From contig CAKREH010000003.1 in assembly GCA_934317215.1 (NCBI GenBank), positions 62,001 through 126,000 on the forward strand: a DNA stretch of 64,000 nt, read 5' to 3'. This DNA is from an uncultured Roseburia sp. GTDB lineage: Bacteria > Bacillota > Clostridia > Lachnospirales > Lachnospiraceae. A program made the position numbers and the translations under genes. Within the stretch, counting starts at the first letter, position 1; every line of letters begins with the position of its first letter. Under the pieces are notes generated by a model that was not told the DNA's origin, made no database searches, and saw only the letters and a list, made by a program, of their open reading frames with translations. Shown in pieces: positions 17,276 to 24,990 of the stretch.

Positions 17276-18075
17276 TTATTTAATTATTGTTTCCGGCAAC
17301 CCTTTTCGTTCTGCGGCTACCATATACATTTCTTCTGTTAAAATTGCTTTCCTTATATCCTTGTCCGTGATTTCTTTTCCGGCGATACCCTGCTGTTCCA
17401 TGACAGGTCTGTCAATGTATTTTGATTTTGCTTTTTTACCAGACAAACAGTGTTCTACAGCAACTGCCACCGCCGATACCCCATAAGAGCCAAACCACAG
17501 CCACATTTCGTTGTCTTGTTGCCTTCTTTCAAGGCTGTAAGAATCTGCATATGGCTGCAAGTCGGCAGGGCACGACATATCTATGTCATGTACAGTAAAT
17601 CCGTATCCCTTGGTTACCAAAAGCCAAAATGGGCGGATTTCTGTACAATATCTTTCCCATGTAATTTCTTCCGGTTCTCCCGTCTTTACTTCCGTTTCGT
17701 TACTTTCTTGCGCTCCTGATTGAGCATCTTGGATAAAAAACCGTTTGCAAGCATCTCCGTCAGCAATGATTCATACAACGCATTTCCATCTGCTTCTTCC
17801 TGATCAAAGTAATCATCCAGCATAGAAAACACTTTTTTCATCTGCTTTTCTTTCTGTTCCTCATTGTTCTGATCATATCCAAGTTCTTTTTCATGGAACT
17901 TCTGCGCACCGACAAGAATCAATTCCGGCAGAAGCATAAGAACTGCACTAACGCTTTCAACTCCGTCCTCTATCTGATCTAACTGTACAATTTTGGCAAT
18001 GATCCCACTCTTTAGAGTAGCTTCATACCCAAATTTGATATTCAGTTCCTTTTCTCCAAGTTTAATCTTTGTCAT
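17276..18075 (-). CDS. Tail assembly chaperone gpG-T fusion made by -1 frameshift
   Basis: The T frame (ending at 17276) has no good start but stays open upstream into the G gene. Slipping back one base at the heptamer T-TTT-TTA joins the first 114 codons of G to 152 codons in the -1 frame (IQDAQSGAQESNETEVK, then ITWERYCTEIRPFWLL). The product would be about 266 residues. This is the lambda G/GT arrangement, required for tape-measure assembly in many long-tailed phages, and the next gene is the tape measure. Feature spans both segments. Confidence 0.82.
17686..18075 (-). CDS. Tail assembly chaperone gpG-like
   Basis: 129 residues from the ATG at 18073-18075 (AAAGGGAAAGTAT before it). Starts MTKIKLGEKELNIKFGYEA, typical of tail chaperone proteins between the major tail protein and the tape measure. 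The C terminus (KMLNQERKKVTKRK) is replaced by the T extension in ribosomes that shift frame. Confidence 0.8.
   Translation of the reverse strand: MTKIKLGEKELNIKFGYEATLKSGIIAKIVQLDQIEDGVESVSAVLMLLPELILVGAQKFHEKELGYDQNNEEQKEKQMKKVFSMLDDYFDQEEADGNALYESLLTEMLANGFLSKMLNQERKKVTKRK
17734..17740 (-). promoter_or_regulatory. -1 ribosomal slippery site in the tail chaperone gene
   Basis: Reads T TTT TTA in the G frame (GGT TTT TTA TCC), a canonical X XXY YYZ heptamer. The -1 frame is open from here to 17276 while the zero frame stops at 17686. Confidence 0.82.
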
Positions 18076-18208
18076 ATACTTTCCCTTTCTCCCTCTCAAT
18101 AGGGAAAGGGCAGTCCTAAGACCGCCCTATTCTGCAATATCGATAATTATTCGGCTGTTTCATTTTTGGGGTCAACCGCAACAGCCTTTGATTTTTTAAG
18201 CGACTGAC

Positions 18209-18700
18209 CTACGATTTTTTTGTTACAGTGAATGATCCATCTTTGTTATCAACAACGGTAAAATCATCTGTTACCCATTTCGGAGATGTATTCTGTACAA
18301 CCGTTGCTGTAATCTCAAGGATCTCATCAACTCCGCCTACGTCATTAACAGTAGGTGTGATCTGTCCTACATAACAGGATTTTGCTACGCCGCCTAACCC
18401 ATCAGTTCCGTAAAGCTGCATAATATCGCATTTCTTTCCCTCAACTTTTAAGAGCCTGTCGAAATCCTCTTTGATAAGGTTTCCTGTAAACTCCTTTGAA
18501 TCTGTGGTTTTGATACCCATTTCAAATGTCTGTGTATCATCTTCAAGTGTTGTGCTCTCTACCGTATTCGGTGCTGATGTCGGGGATGGAATAGATTTTG
18601 CAGGAAGCATTAGCCTATATGTTCCTGTAAAATCTGTTTCTCCAGTTTCGTCAGTATGCTCTTTATAAATTACGCGAGCTAAATAACTTGTCGAAGCCAT
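18209..18700 (-). CDS. Major tail tube protein
   Basis: 163 residues beginning MASTSYLARVIYKEHTDE and containing LMLPAKSIPSPTSAPNTVE, with beta-rich sequence throughout; length and place just upstream of the chaperone pair fit the major tail protein of a siphophage. Just before the stop the message has seven A residues; a -1 slip there would add 22 residues (IVGQSLKKSKAVAVDPKNET and AE) and stop at 18147. That would fill an otherwise empty gap, so a minor extended form is possible. Confidence 0.85.
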   Translation of the reverse strand: MASTSYLARVIYKEHTDETGETDFTGTYRLMLPAKSIPSPTSAPNTVESTTLEDDTQTFEMGIKTTDSKEFTGNLIKEDFDRLLKVEGKKCDIMQLYGTDGLGGVAKSCYVGQITPTVNDVGGVDEILEITATVVQNTSPKWVTDDFTVVDNKDGSFTVTKKS

Positions 18701-18770
18701 TTTAACCTCTCTTTCTACCGCATAACTTTGTGCGGTCAGTGAACGCCTTTCAATTTAACGTCCAGACATA

Positions 18771-18792
18771 AAAATAAGAGCCTTTCGGCTCC
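18771..18792 (-). terminator. Hairpin between tail terminator and major tail genes
   Basis: Minus strand reads GGAGCC GAAA GGCTCT followed by TATTTTTAT. A second hairpin (AAAGGGGTCG/CGAACCCTTT) lies at 18817-18840. It may raise major-tail transcript stability or partly end the upstream message. Confidence 0.6.
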
Positions 18793-18833
18793 AAGTTTCA
18801 TTTATCTAAAGGGTTCGATTTCGACCCCTTTAT

Positions 18834-19226
18834 TTATAATTTATCTTCACTACCAAAGAGTCTTTGGTATCTTCCTACCCAACGTGAAATATTCGGGTCT
18901 GTAGCATTTGTAACCGGCGCCGGTCCGCCGCGACACTGAAATCCATAGGACAGCATAATTTCTTTTGCCTTTAGACTCATGGCATTGCATATTCCATCTG
19001 CCGCTGATCCAGTGGCATAGGCAGATATAACAATAAGTGGATGCTGACTCCCCTCATTCCCGGATAACTCATAATCGCCGCCGGCATTGTCTCCCAATGC
19101 AACGTCCAGATAAGGGAACTGTGTGTTTTTAGGTGTAACATAACGACCGACTGTACAGTTTCGATATGCTTTTTTCATTTTGGTACTAAACACCGTATAA
19201 AATTCATTCCAGTCGAATCCTGCCAT
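18834..19226 (-). CDS. Tail terminator / tail completion protein
   Basis: 130 residues (MAGFDWNEFYTVFSTKMKK at the start, PYLDVALGDNAGGDYEL in the middle). Size, fold-like pattern and position between the HK97-gp10-like protein and the major tail protein fit the tail terminator. The ATG follows CGGAGGCATA. Assignment is mainly positional. Confidence 0.6.
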   Translation of the reverse strand: MAGFDWNEFYTVFSTKMKKAYRNCTVGRYVTPKNTQFPYLDVALGDNAGGDYELSGNEGSQHPLIVISAYATGSAADGICNAMSLKAKEIMLSYGFQCRGGPAPVTNATDPNISRWVGRYQRLFGSEDKL

Positions 19227-19321
19227 TATGCCTCCGATCTTATCCGGTAGCCGTCGCTTCTGCTACATCTCTTTTAGCCGCATGGCGCGTGGGTGCAACG
19301 AATTTTCCCACCTCGGATAAC

Positions 19322-19861
19322 TTAGTCTTTGAATACATCCCTTGCAATCTTCAAGACCTTGTTTCTTAATTCTTTACCGGCAAAATACATAGGCATTTTG
19401 GGAGAAGTACCACTTGAATAGTGCCATTCGCCTTGTAAATCCATGTACCACCATCCCGGCTCATTGCCGTGTGTGCCGTATGTTCCAGTGCCTACTCCCG
19501 GGATGCCCGCCGGATTCTGCGCCGGAAGTCCCGCACCGAACTCTAACATGAGTGCCGGAGAGATTTCTTTGCTCTGCACGCCGTCTTGGTTCTGCCATTT
19601 GCTCACAATCTTCTGTGAATCTTCCATGAAAAAGATTGCTTTACATCCAGCTTTCTCCGGTGTGATTTCAGAAGATAAGCGGATATACTTACCGAAACCG
19701 CTTTCACCTATGTACGAGCGTGCTATTGGCATTCCTGCCTTGCATAATTCAAAGCACAATTCCTCGCACTTTCTATCAAGACTGTTTTGATACTCTCGCA
19801 ACTCTTTGATTGCCCGGTCGATTTCCGATACGGATAGACCGAATGAAATGGTCTTACTCAT
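19322..19861 (-). CDS. Neck protein, HK97 gp10-like
   Basis: 179 residues. The N-terminal half is helical (VSEIDRAIKELREYQNSLDRK) and the C-terminal part has the APALMLEFG-like motif (ISPALMLEFGAGLPAQNP) and GPAKPF-like end (PKMPMYFAGKEL) of HK97-gp10 tail-joining proteins. It overlaps the metallopeptidase-like gene by 8 bases. Confidence 0.75.
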   Translation of the reverse strand: MSKTISFGLSVSEIDRAIKELREYQNSLDRKCEELCFELCKAGMPIARSYIGESGFGKYIRLSSEITPEKAGCKAIFFMEDSQKIVSKWQNQDGVQSKEISPALMLEFGAGLPAQNPAGIPGVGTGTYGTHGNEPGWWYMDLQGEWHYSSGTSPKMPMYFAGKELRNKVLKIARDVFKD

Positions 19862-20339
19862 TCAGTAACCCCGCCCGTTTTGCCGATTCAGCGGCTTTTC
19901 TTATCCCATCCGAAATGTTCTTCAATGCTTCGGCTGCACCTGCATTTACGAAAGAGCCTGTTTGCAATGGAGGAATACTTGGAATCGGCATATCAACAAG
20001 TCCCAACTCCGAATATACTTTGAAAATCTTCGGAGACTGGATAGCGAACCAATCGACCATTTCCTCATTTGTCGCCCAACAACCAGAAAATCCGGCATTT
20101 TCAGAAAGTCCGCTTTCGAATAAAAATGCATGAAGAATTTCGTGTCTCAAAACATTTTTTATAAGCTGCTCTTTGTTTTGGCAATCGCAATCAGACATAT
20201 CCTTTACAAAAATATCCTTATCAAAGCCATTGCAAAGTCCTGTTGCGGTTTCCTCATGTTCTTTCAAATGTTCTGGAAATTCTTTTACAATATGTATGTT
20301 CCATTCAGTTCCAAGGATATTGATTTTTCTGTTTTCCAT
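19854..20339 (-). CDS. Putative zinc metallopeptidase in the head-tail block
   Basis: 161 residues from the ATG after GGAGGGATGAT. It has an HExxH site at about residue 84 (NVLRHEILHAFLFESGL) and a downstream Glu in NEEMVDWFAIQ, the arrangement of small zinc peptidases such as ImmA/IrrE-like and related phage proteins. The C-terminal 40 residues are Ala-rich helix. Its place among neck genes is unusual; it may be a maturation protease, a structural relative, or cargo. The enzyme activity is inferred from the motif only. Confidence 0.65.
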   Translation of the reverse strand: MENRKINILGTEWNIHIVKEFPEHLKEHEETATGLCNGFDKDIFVKDMSDCDCQNKEQLIKNVLRHEILHAFLFESGLSENAGFSGCWATNEEMVDWFAIQSPKIFKVYSELGLVDMPIPSIPPLQTGSFVNAGAAEALKNISDGIRKAAESAKRAGLLNE

Positions 20340-20340
20340 A

Positions 20341-20769
20341 TCATCCCTCCGGTAATTCCTTAATCGCAATCACAATTCCATTCAGACTTTTCGCAGGCGG
20401 TGCAGCAACCTCATAGTTGGCACTATCGCCATTTACAGAACCATCCTCGTTGTATTGTGGCTCACAGCCAATCCATAGCCTTGTCAGCTTGGTAATCGAG
20501 CAATCCATGTCACAAATAGAAATAGTCCGGGAATAATCAACGCTACTTCCGAACACATCAGTCTGTACATCGCCCTTGCCTGCGGAAATGTTGGCATAAA
20601 AAAGAACCGGGTCATTATAACCTGGTTCTGTTCCTATCTCGACAGGGATTTTCTCTCCGTCAATCTCTATGTACTTGATATTGCCGTCCTCGTCACGGTC
20701 ATATATCTTTTTTTCGGCATCGTAGGTGGCGTAATAGAACGGTTGCTTATTCTTTTTCAGTGAACGCAT
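20341..20769 (-). CDS. Putative head closure protein
   Basis: 142 residues from the ATG after GGAGAACAAA. Begins MRSLKKNKQPFYYATYD and contains DPVLFYANISAGKGDVQTDVFG, a pattern seen in head-tail joining proteins that follow the capsid gene. It has a charged beta-rich core. Assignment mainly from position. Confidence 0.55.
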   Translation of the reverse strand: MRSLKKNKQPFYYATYDAEKKIYDRDEDGNIKYIEIDGEKIPVEIGTEPGYNDPVLFYANISAGKGDVQTDVFGSSVDYSRTISICDMDCSITKLTRLWIGCEPQYNEDGSVNGDSANYEVAAPPAKSLNGIVIAIKELPEG

Positions 20770-21343
20770 TTTGTTCTCCACAAATCGTCATTACACAATC
20801 TCTCATATTTATTGTTTTTGTTGGCCAATCCTTCATCTGAAATAAAGATGAATTCTTTTGCAAATTATCAAGCTCTCCTGTTTGAGCAACGATTTTCTTT
20901 AGCAAATAATTTTCAATAATAAAAAGGGCTCCTAATGAATTTATAGTATTTTCAAGATTTGCTTTCCTATAATTTTGGGCTCTCCCATGCTTAATTCCAT
21001 TATAAGCTTTCCACCAAGTTGGTGTCTTTTCACTCCATTTATCAAAGGGCGTAAGTGTAATTCCTGCTACAGTTATTTTCTGAGACAAAATATCAGAATA
21101 ATGTTGCATTACTTCTTCCTTATATTTAGAAATTTTCGCATCTTCATCCCGTTTTATGTCGCATAGTTCTTTAAAAGTAACATCCACCTCTGAACCAATC
21201 TCACGAATCATACTTGCATATGTCACCGAAAAAGTCTTGAAATTTGTTTTATCAAAATCCACATATTTTTCAGTTTCTGCAAATCGTTGTTCAATAGAGA
21301 GGTAAAATCTCCAATAATTATCCAAAAAATCTGCTTTTGTCAT
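20747..21343 (-). CDS. Hypothetical helical protein, possible cargo gene
   Basis: 198 residues from the ATG at 21341-21343. Predominantly helical (DNYWRFYLSIEQRFAETEKYV, split here) with a WWKAYNGIKHGR motif near residue 125 that recalls HEPN-type proteins, though I cannot confirm this. Base composition is more AT-rich than the neighbouring virion genes and it is not a known head-tail component, so it may be an inserted cargo gene. It overlaps the next gene's start. Confidence 0.5.
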   Translation of the reverse strand: MTKADFLDNYWRFYLSIEQRFAETEKYVDFDKTNFKTFSVTYASMIREIGSEVDVTFKELCDIKRDEDAKISKYKEEVMQHYSDILSQKITVAGITLTPFDKWSEKTPTWWKAYNGIKHGRAQNYRKANLENTINSLGALFIIENYLLKKIVAQTGELDNLQKNSSLFQMKDWPTKTINMRDCVMTICGEQNAFTEKE

Positions 21344-21404
21344 TAGTAAACACCATCCTTTCACTGTCATTATATGACAAAAGGAGAACTACTACAAGCA
21401 GATA

Positions 21405-21650
21405 TTACAGGTCTACACCCTCCATAACTGCCCTTGCTTCAAGAACTGCAATATAGTCAGTCATTGCCTTAATCTGCATATTGTAAGTGCTTCTAGGGCA
21501 TGTAGGCTCAAAATTAAGTTCTCCTGCATCCCACTTTTCAAGCATAGCCTTTAATTTCTGATAGCGACTAACCACCTGCTGATATTCCGCTCTAAAACGT
21601 TCCTTATAATCGGTACTATTCATCATTTCAACTGTATCTTTTAATTCCAT
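21405..21650 (-). CDS. Small phage protein, crAss/Firmicutes 'MELKDT' type
   Basis: 81 residues from the ATG after GGAGGTAAAGAGATT. Sequence begins MELKDTVEMMNSTDYKERF, contains YQKLKAMLEKWDAGELNF and ends with an ALEARA helix. Near-identical small proteins are widespread in gut Firmicutes phages; the function is unknown. Confidence 0.65.
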   Translation of the reverse strand: MELKDTVEMMNSTDYKERFRAEYQQVVSRYQKLKAMLEKWDAGELNFEPTCPRSTYNMQIKAMTDYIAVLEARAVMEGVDL

Positions 21651-21832
21651 AATCTCTTTACCTCCAAACAAAAATATGGCGCACCGCCCACCACCACTCA
21701 ACGTGCGCCGCCTGCAAACTTGTAAGTATTACTTACCAGTTCACGCACAATCTTCTTTTATTTATGCCCTATAGGCGATATTTACCGCTTAACCCTGCGG
21801 TTGGGAGATATTCGGATCACCAACCTTTCTTT
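21651..21832 (-). other. Non-coding stretch with hairpin
   Basis: No convincing gene. A GC-rich stem GGCGCAC/GTGCGCC (21678-21709) is followed on the minus strand by ATATTTTTGTTT, so it may be a terminator or leader before the small MELKDT gene. A second paired region is ACCGC/GCGGT near 21791-21803. Confidence 0.45.
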
Positions 21833-22198
21833 TTAAATACAGTTTGCAAATCCTATCACTCCTTTATAAGCCATCAAGCAATCGCTAAAAGTTCTTGAAA
21901 TTCCATTTTCAGAATGACTCAATTGATTTTCTGCCCCTCCCTTTGAATCTATTTCAATCGCAGCCATAGCGATCTTGGCTTTGTTTTTCTCCAAGTCCGC
22001 AAGAATCTTATCTTCATCCCATGAACCCGGATAATTTCTAAGCGTTTCAAACGATTCAATGGCAAGGCTTACTGTCAGACCAGAAACACTGATTTCTGCG
22101 TCATATTCAGTTATCATCGACTTAATATCTTCTCTGAATTGTTCCATGGGAGTGAGTGTCACCTCATCATCCTTTGGTTTTTCTTCAATATCAGCCAT
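21833..22198 (-). CDS. Putative head-tail connector protein
   Basis: 121 residues, acidic N terminus (MADIEEKPKDDEVTLTP), then helical sequence with YPGSWDEDKI. Length and position right after the major capsid and a small LEM-like protein fit a gp6-type connector. No diagnostic motif. Confidence 0.5.
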   Translation of the reverse strand: MADIEEKPKDDEVTLTPMEQFREDIKSMITEYDAEISVSGLTVSLAIESFETLRNYPGSWDEDKILADLEKNKAKIAMAAIEIDSKGGAENQLSHSENGISRTFSDCLMAYKGVIGFANCI

Positions 22199-22216
22199 CC
22201 CGCCACCTCATTTCAT

Positions 22217-22531
22217 TTACAGGCCAAGTTTTTCAATGATCTGTTCTTTCAATATCTTTCCGGTAGATTCCTCTGTTACTTCCAACCCCAAGGATTTTGC
22301 TACTTCTTTGAGGTCAGCCGTACTCATTCGGGTAATCTCCGATCTCTGATACTGCATTTCATTTTCTTTGACATTATCATGGCTTTCAGTCTCTTCCATT
22401 TCAACAACCGGCAGTACAGGAGCGACAGGCTTAACGCCTGCCGCTTTTTCCCGGTACCCTTCTTTTTTAAAAAGGTTTGCCATATCTTCTGAGACAACCA
22501 TGATTACACCGTCTTTTTCCAGCTTAATCAT
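22217..22531 (-). CDS. Small protein with HeH/LEM-like C-terminal domain
   Basis: 104 residues from the ATG after GAGGTGCGGC. The N terminus (MIKLEKDGVIMVVSEDMANLF) is of a type often found after phage capsid genes. The last 40 residues (MSTADLKEVAKSLGLEVTE and ILKEQIIEKLGL) resemble a HeH/LEM or Rho-N helix-extended-loop-helix motif, a possible nucleic-acid contact. Confidence 0.6.
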   Translation of the reverse strand: MIKLEKDGVIMVVSEDMANLFKKEGYREKAAGVKPVAPVLPVVEMEETESHDNVKENEMQYQRSEITRMSTADLKEVAKSLGLEVTEESTGKILKEQIIEKLGL

Positions 22532-22544
22532 GCCGCACCTCATT

Positions 22545-23600
22545 TCATGAAACTGTTACAGCCTGTGTTGCGGTTGCAGTTACACCACATTCTGTATAAG
22601 TTACAGTTACATTGCCGGATTCATTAATAATATCCGGTGCATATGTATAATCTGTAACAACTGCTGTTCCAGTATCGTATGTAGCGGTTACAATCATTCC
22701 GGCAGGATCAAATTTCTCGCCTTTGTTATATGCTTTCTTGGTTGGCTGTGTAGTAATTGCAATACTCTGCAATGTTGCAACAGCGTGTACGCCGATAGCA
22801 TCCAGTTTCTGTGATAAGCAGAAAGCATCATATCTGATACGACCCTCTACTAACCAACCGGAAATACCTGGTACATCCTGGTGGATTTTGTATTCAACCA
22901 GTTTCATAGGTGCTACGGTTGCGATCGGGTTTGTGATGATGAAATCAACATTCGCTGGGAAATAAGATGATGGCGCTTTTACAATCGGTACGCCGTCAAC
23001 CTCACCAACAACGCCGTTGATTGCGATCTCTGTTGCCATATCACCTTTCTTGGTGAATGCTTCGTCAAGTTTAATGTTCTTATAGAAAGACGGTCTACAT
23101 AAGCAAATACGTCCTGCTGTCGGAATCTTATTGTCATCAAGCAACTCCTGCACAGACAGAAAGTTCTCATATGCATTTGTCTTTGTTGTTGCACCGGTCA
23201 CGATGTTCTTTTTCTTTGCAGATGCAACCATCTTGTGGATGCGGTAAATGTCAACCTCTGGGATAACGACCTCCGCAATCTGACGTGCGAGTGCTTTTCC
23301 TGCTTCCATGGTCATCTGTGTATCGTCGTAAGACTTGCGGTCGATAGTGAATGTAAATGATCTGTCACGGGAAAGTGTCATTTCCTGCACTTCGTTTCCA
23401 AGCTCGTCCGGCTGGCCATAACGGTTAGAACCATTTGTCTTATAGTCGTTCATTCCGACTGTTGGAATGGAATACACCTTTACCGTTTCCACACCGATGA
23501 AATCATAGTTGCTGTTTACTGCTCCGCCAGTGAGAGAGCCAAGGTTGAATCTCTCGTCTACCTGTGGGCTGTACTTTTCTGCATAATTTACTACTGCCAT
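22545..23600 (-). CDS. Major capsid protein with C-terminal Ig-like domain
   Basis: 351 residues. Residues 1-265 look like a phage major capsid (MAVVNYAEKYSPQVDERF, EMTLSRDRSFTFTIDR, ICLCRPSFYKNIKLDEAF). Residues about 275-351 are a bacterial Ig-like domain (QSIAITTQPTKKAYNKGEKF, then YTYAPDI and a VTVTYTECG strand). It follows the scaffold gene, as expected. Ig-like decorations on capsids are known and can bind mucus or carbohydrates in other phages; here that is inference. Confidence 0.88.
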   Translation of the reverse strand: MAVVNYAEKYSPQVDERFNLGSLTGGAVNSNYDFIGVETVKVYSIPTVGMNDYKTNGSNRYGQPDELGNEVQEMTLSRDRSFTFTIDRKSYDDTQMTMEAGKALARQIAEVVIPEVDIYRIHKMVASAKKKNIVTGATTKTNAYENFLSVQELLDDNKIPTAGRICLCRPSFYKNIKLDEAFTKKGDMATEIAINGVVGEVDGVPIVKAPSSYFPANVDFIITNPIATVAPMKLVEYKIHQDVPGISGWLVEGRIRYDAFCLSQKLDAIGVHAVATLQSIAITTQPTKKAYNKGEKFDPAGMIVTATYDTGTAVVTDYTYAPDIINESGNVTVTYTECGVTATATQAVTVS

Positions 23601-23624
23601 ATTTTTACCTCTACTTTCTTAATA

Positions 23625-24212
23625 TTACGAATTGAATCCCTGTAAGAATGGATCATCTTTTCCATTACTTACCCCGGTGTTAATCTCCGGGCGGTTTTTG
23701 TACCACTCACTTTCCTTTGCTTTTAAAATGGCTTCCTGCGCCTGTGACTGAACAAGGAAAAGTGTGTCTGTATCGCCATCAAACTGCGCTTCTGCAGCTT
23801 TCTTGGCTAATTCCTGTGAGTAACCAAGTGTCAAGAAATTCTTTTCGAACTTGGAAACGGCACTCTCTCTACGGAGCCGGTTAAGCTCTGCATCCTTTTC
23901 CGCTTCCTTATCAGCCTTTTCCTGTGCCAACTTTTCAGCATCACTCAAAGTGGCGTTATACTTCTTCTTCCAGTTGGAAGCATCCGTAGCAGCATCTTCC
24001 TGTGCCTTTTTCAGCTTTGCGTTCTCAATGCGCATCTGCTGTAACTGTTCTTCAAGGGTTGGCTGTGGATCATCGTTTTTCGGCTCATCTTTCGGAGCAT
24101 CCTTTGGTTGCTCCGGTGTTGGTGGCTTCGGCTCGTCCTTTGGTGACTCCGGTGTTGATACCGGTTCTGCAAAATGCTGCAAATTCATTTTCAAAAGTTC
24201 TTTCTTTTCCAT
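23625..24212 (-). CDS. Capsid scaffold protein (DUF4355-like)
   Basis: 195 residues. Starts MEKKELLKMNLQHFAEP, has a Pro/Asp/Lys-rich linker, then a long coiled coil (EEQLQQMRIENAKLKKAQ, AEKLAQEKADKEAEKDAEL) and a compact C terminus with WYKNRPEINTG. This is the standard form of scaffold proteins directly before the major capsid gene in Firmicutes siphophages. Confidence 0.85.
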   Translation of the reverse strand: MEKKELLKMNLQHFAEPVSTPESPKDEPKPPTPEQPKDAPKDEPKNDDPQPTLEEQLQQMRIENAKLKKAQEDAATDASNWKKKYNATLSDAEKLAQEKADKEAEKDAELNRLRRESAVSKFEKNFLTLGYSQELAKKAAEAQFDGDTDTLFLVQSQAQEAILKAKESEWYKNRPEINTGVSNGKDDPFLQGFNS

Positions 24213-24341
24213 CTTGTTACCTCTGCTTTCTGCGTTTTTTTAAGTGCGTCCCTGCACTGTTTTTGTTTGCGTTTTTATAGACATTCCCTTGTCTTGTGCG
24301 ATATTAACGTCTTTCCCTAGACTATATAAATAAAAAATTCG

Positions 24342-24893
24342 CTAATCTGCGAATTTCCATTTACAACCATAAGCCGTCTTTCTATTTCCATAACAGCACT
24401 GAATAATCGACCAGCAGCTTAATTTATTGTCCTTGCAATAACAATACACGTTCTCAAATTCTTGAATTACATTTCCATTCAAGTCCATTTTTATCAAATG
24501 TTTCATATGTCTTCTGTATTTCCTTGATGATTTTATTTTTTCCCTCTTTCTTCTTTCAGGATGTAGCATCAAGGAATACTCGACATTATACAAAGGTGTA
24601 CACCATTCAAGGTTATCCACACAATTATTGAGCGGATTTTCATCTTTGTGATTGACAAATGGAAATTTTTGTGGATTGTCAATAAATGCATTCGCCACTA
24701 GTCTATGTGCTTGTTTATATTCCGAAACTCTTTTAGCGGTTAATTGATAGGACAAATATCCCTTATTATTTTTTTTCGGTGTTAAATTTTTCTCATATCC
24801 ATGATTTCCGTAATTAAGGCTTTTTACGTTTCCCAAATTACTGACTTGGTATCTTCCCTCATATCCTTCAATGTCTTTCCAAATTTCTTCCAT
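24342..24893 (-). CDS. HNH homing endonuclease with NUMOD4
   Basis: 183 residues. N-terminal NUMOD4 (EEIWKDIEGYEGRYQVSNLG) followed by an HNH core (FPFVNHKDENPLNNCVDNLEW) and a NUMOD1-like C-terminal part (HLIKMDLNGNVIQEFENVY, AYGCKWKFAD). It is a free-standing mobile endonuclease sitting between the portal and scaffold genes; neither neighbour is interrupted. Lower GC than its neighbours fits recent insertion. Confidence 0.9.
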   Translation of the reverse strand: MEEIWKDIEGYEGRYQVSNLGNVKSLNYGNHGYEKNLTPKKNNKGYLSYQLTAKRVSEYKQAHRLVANAFIDNPQKFPFVNHKDENPLNNCVDNLEWCTPLYNVEYSLMLHPERRKREKIKSSRKYRRHMKHLIKMDLNGNVIQEFENVYCYCKDNKLSCWSIIQCCYGNRKTAYGCKWKFAD

Positions 24894-24928
24894 ACATTAC
24901 CGCCTTTTTGTAATCTGCCTTATTGAAA

Positions 24929-24985
24929 ATGCCAAGGAAACATCTAAGGCTTGATGCTTTCGCCCCGTCGGGCTATCCTTGGCAT
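24929..24985. repeat. Long hairpin between portal and HNH genes
   Basis: ATGCCAAGGA pairs with TCCTTGGCAT across 37 bases; the minus-strand loop contains a smaller hairpin with GCCCGACGGGGC. It may be a terminator, an RNA-processing site, or part of the endonuclease's mobility target. Confidence 0.6.
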
Positions 24986-24990
24986 ATTAT

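Noticed and set aside
24342..24893. Group I intron carrying the HNH gene
   Set aside because: Portal and scaffold are both complete and no intron core could be recognised.
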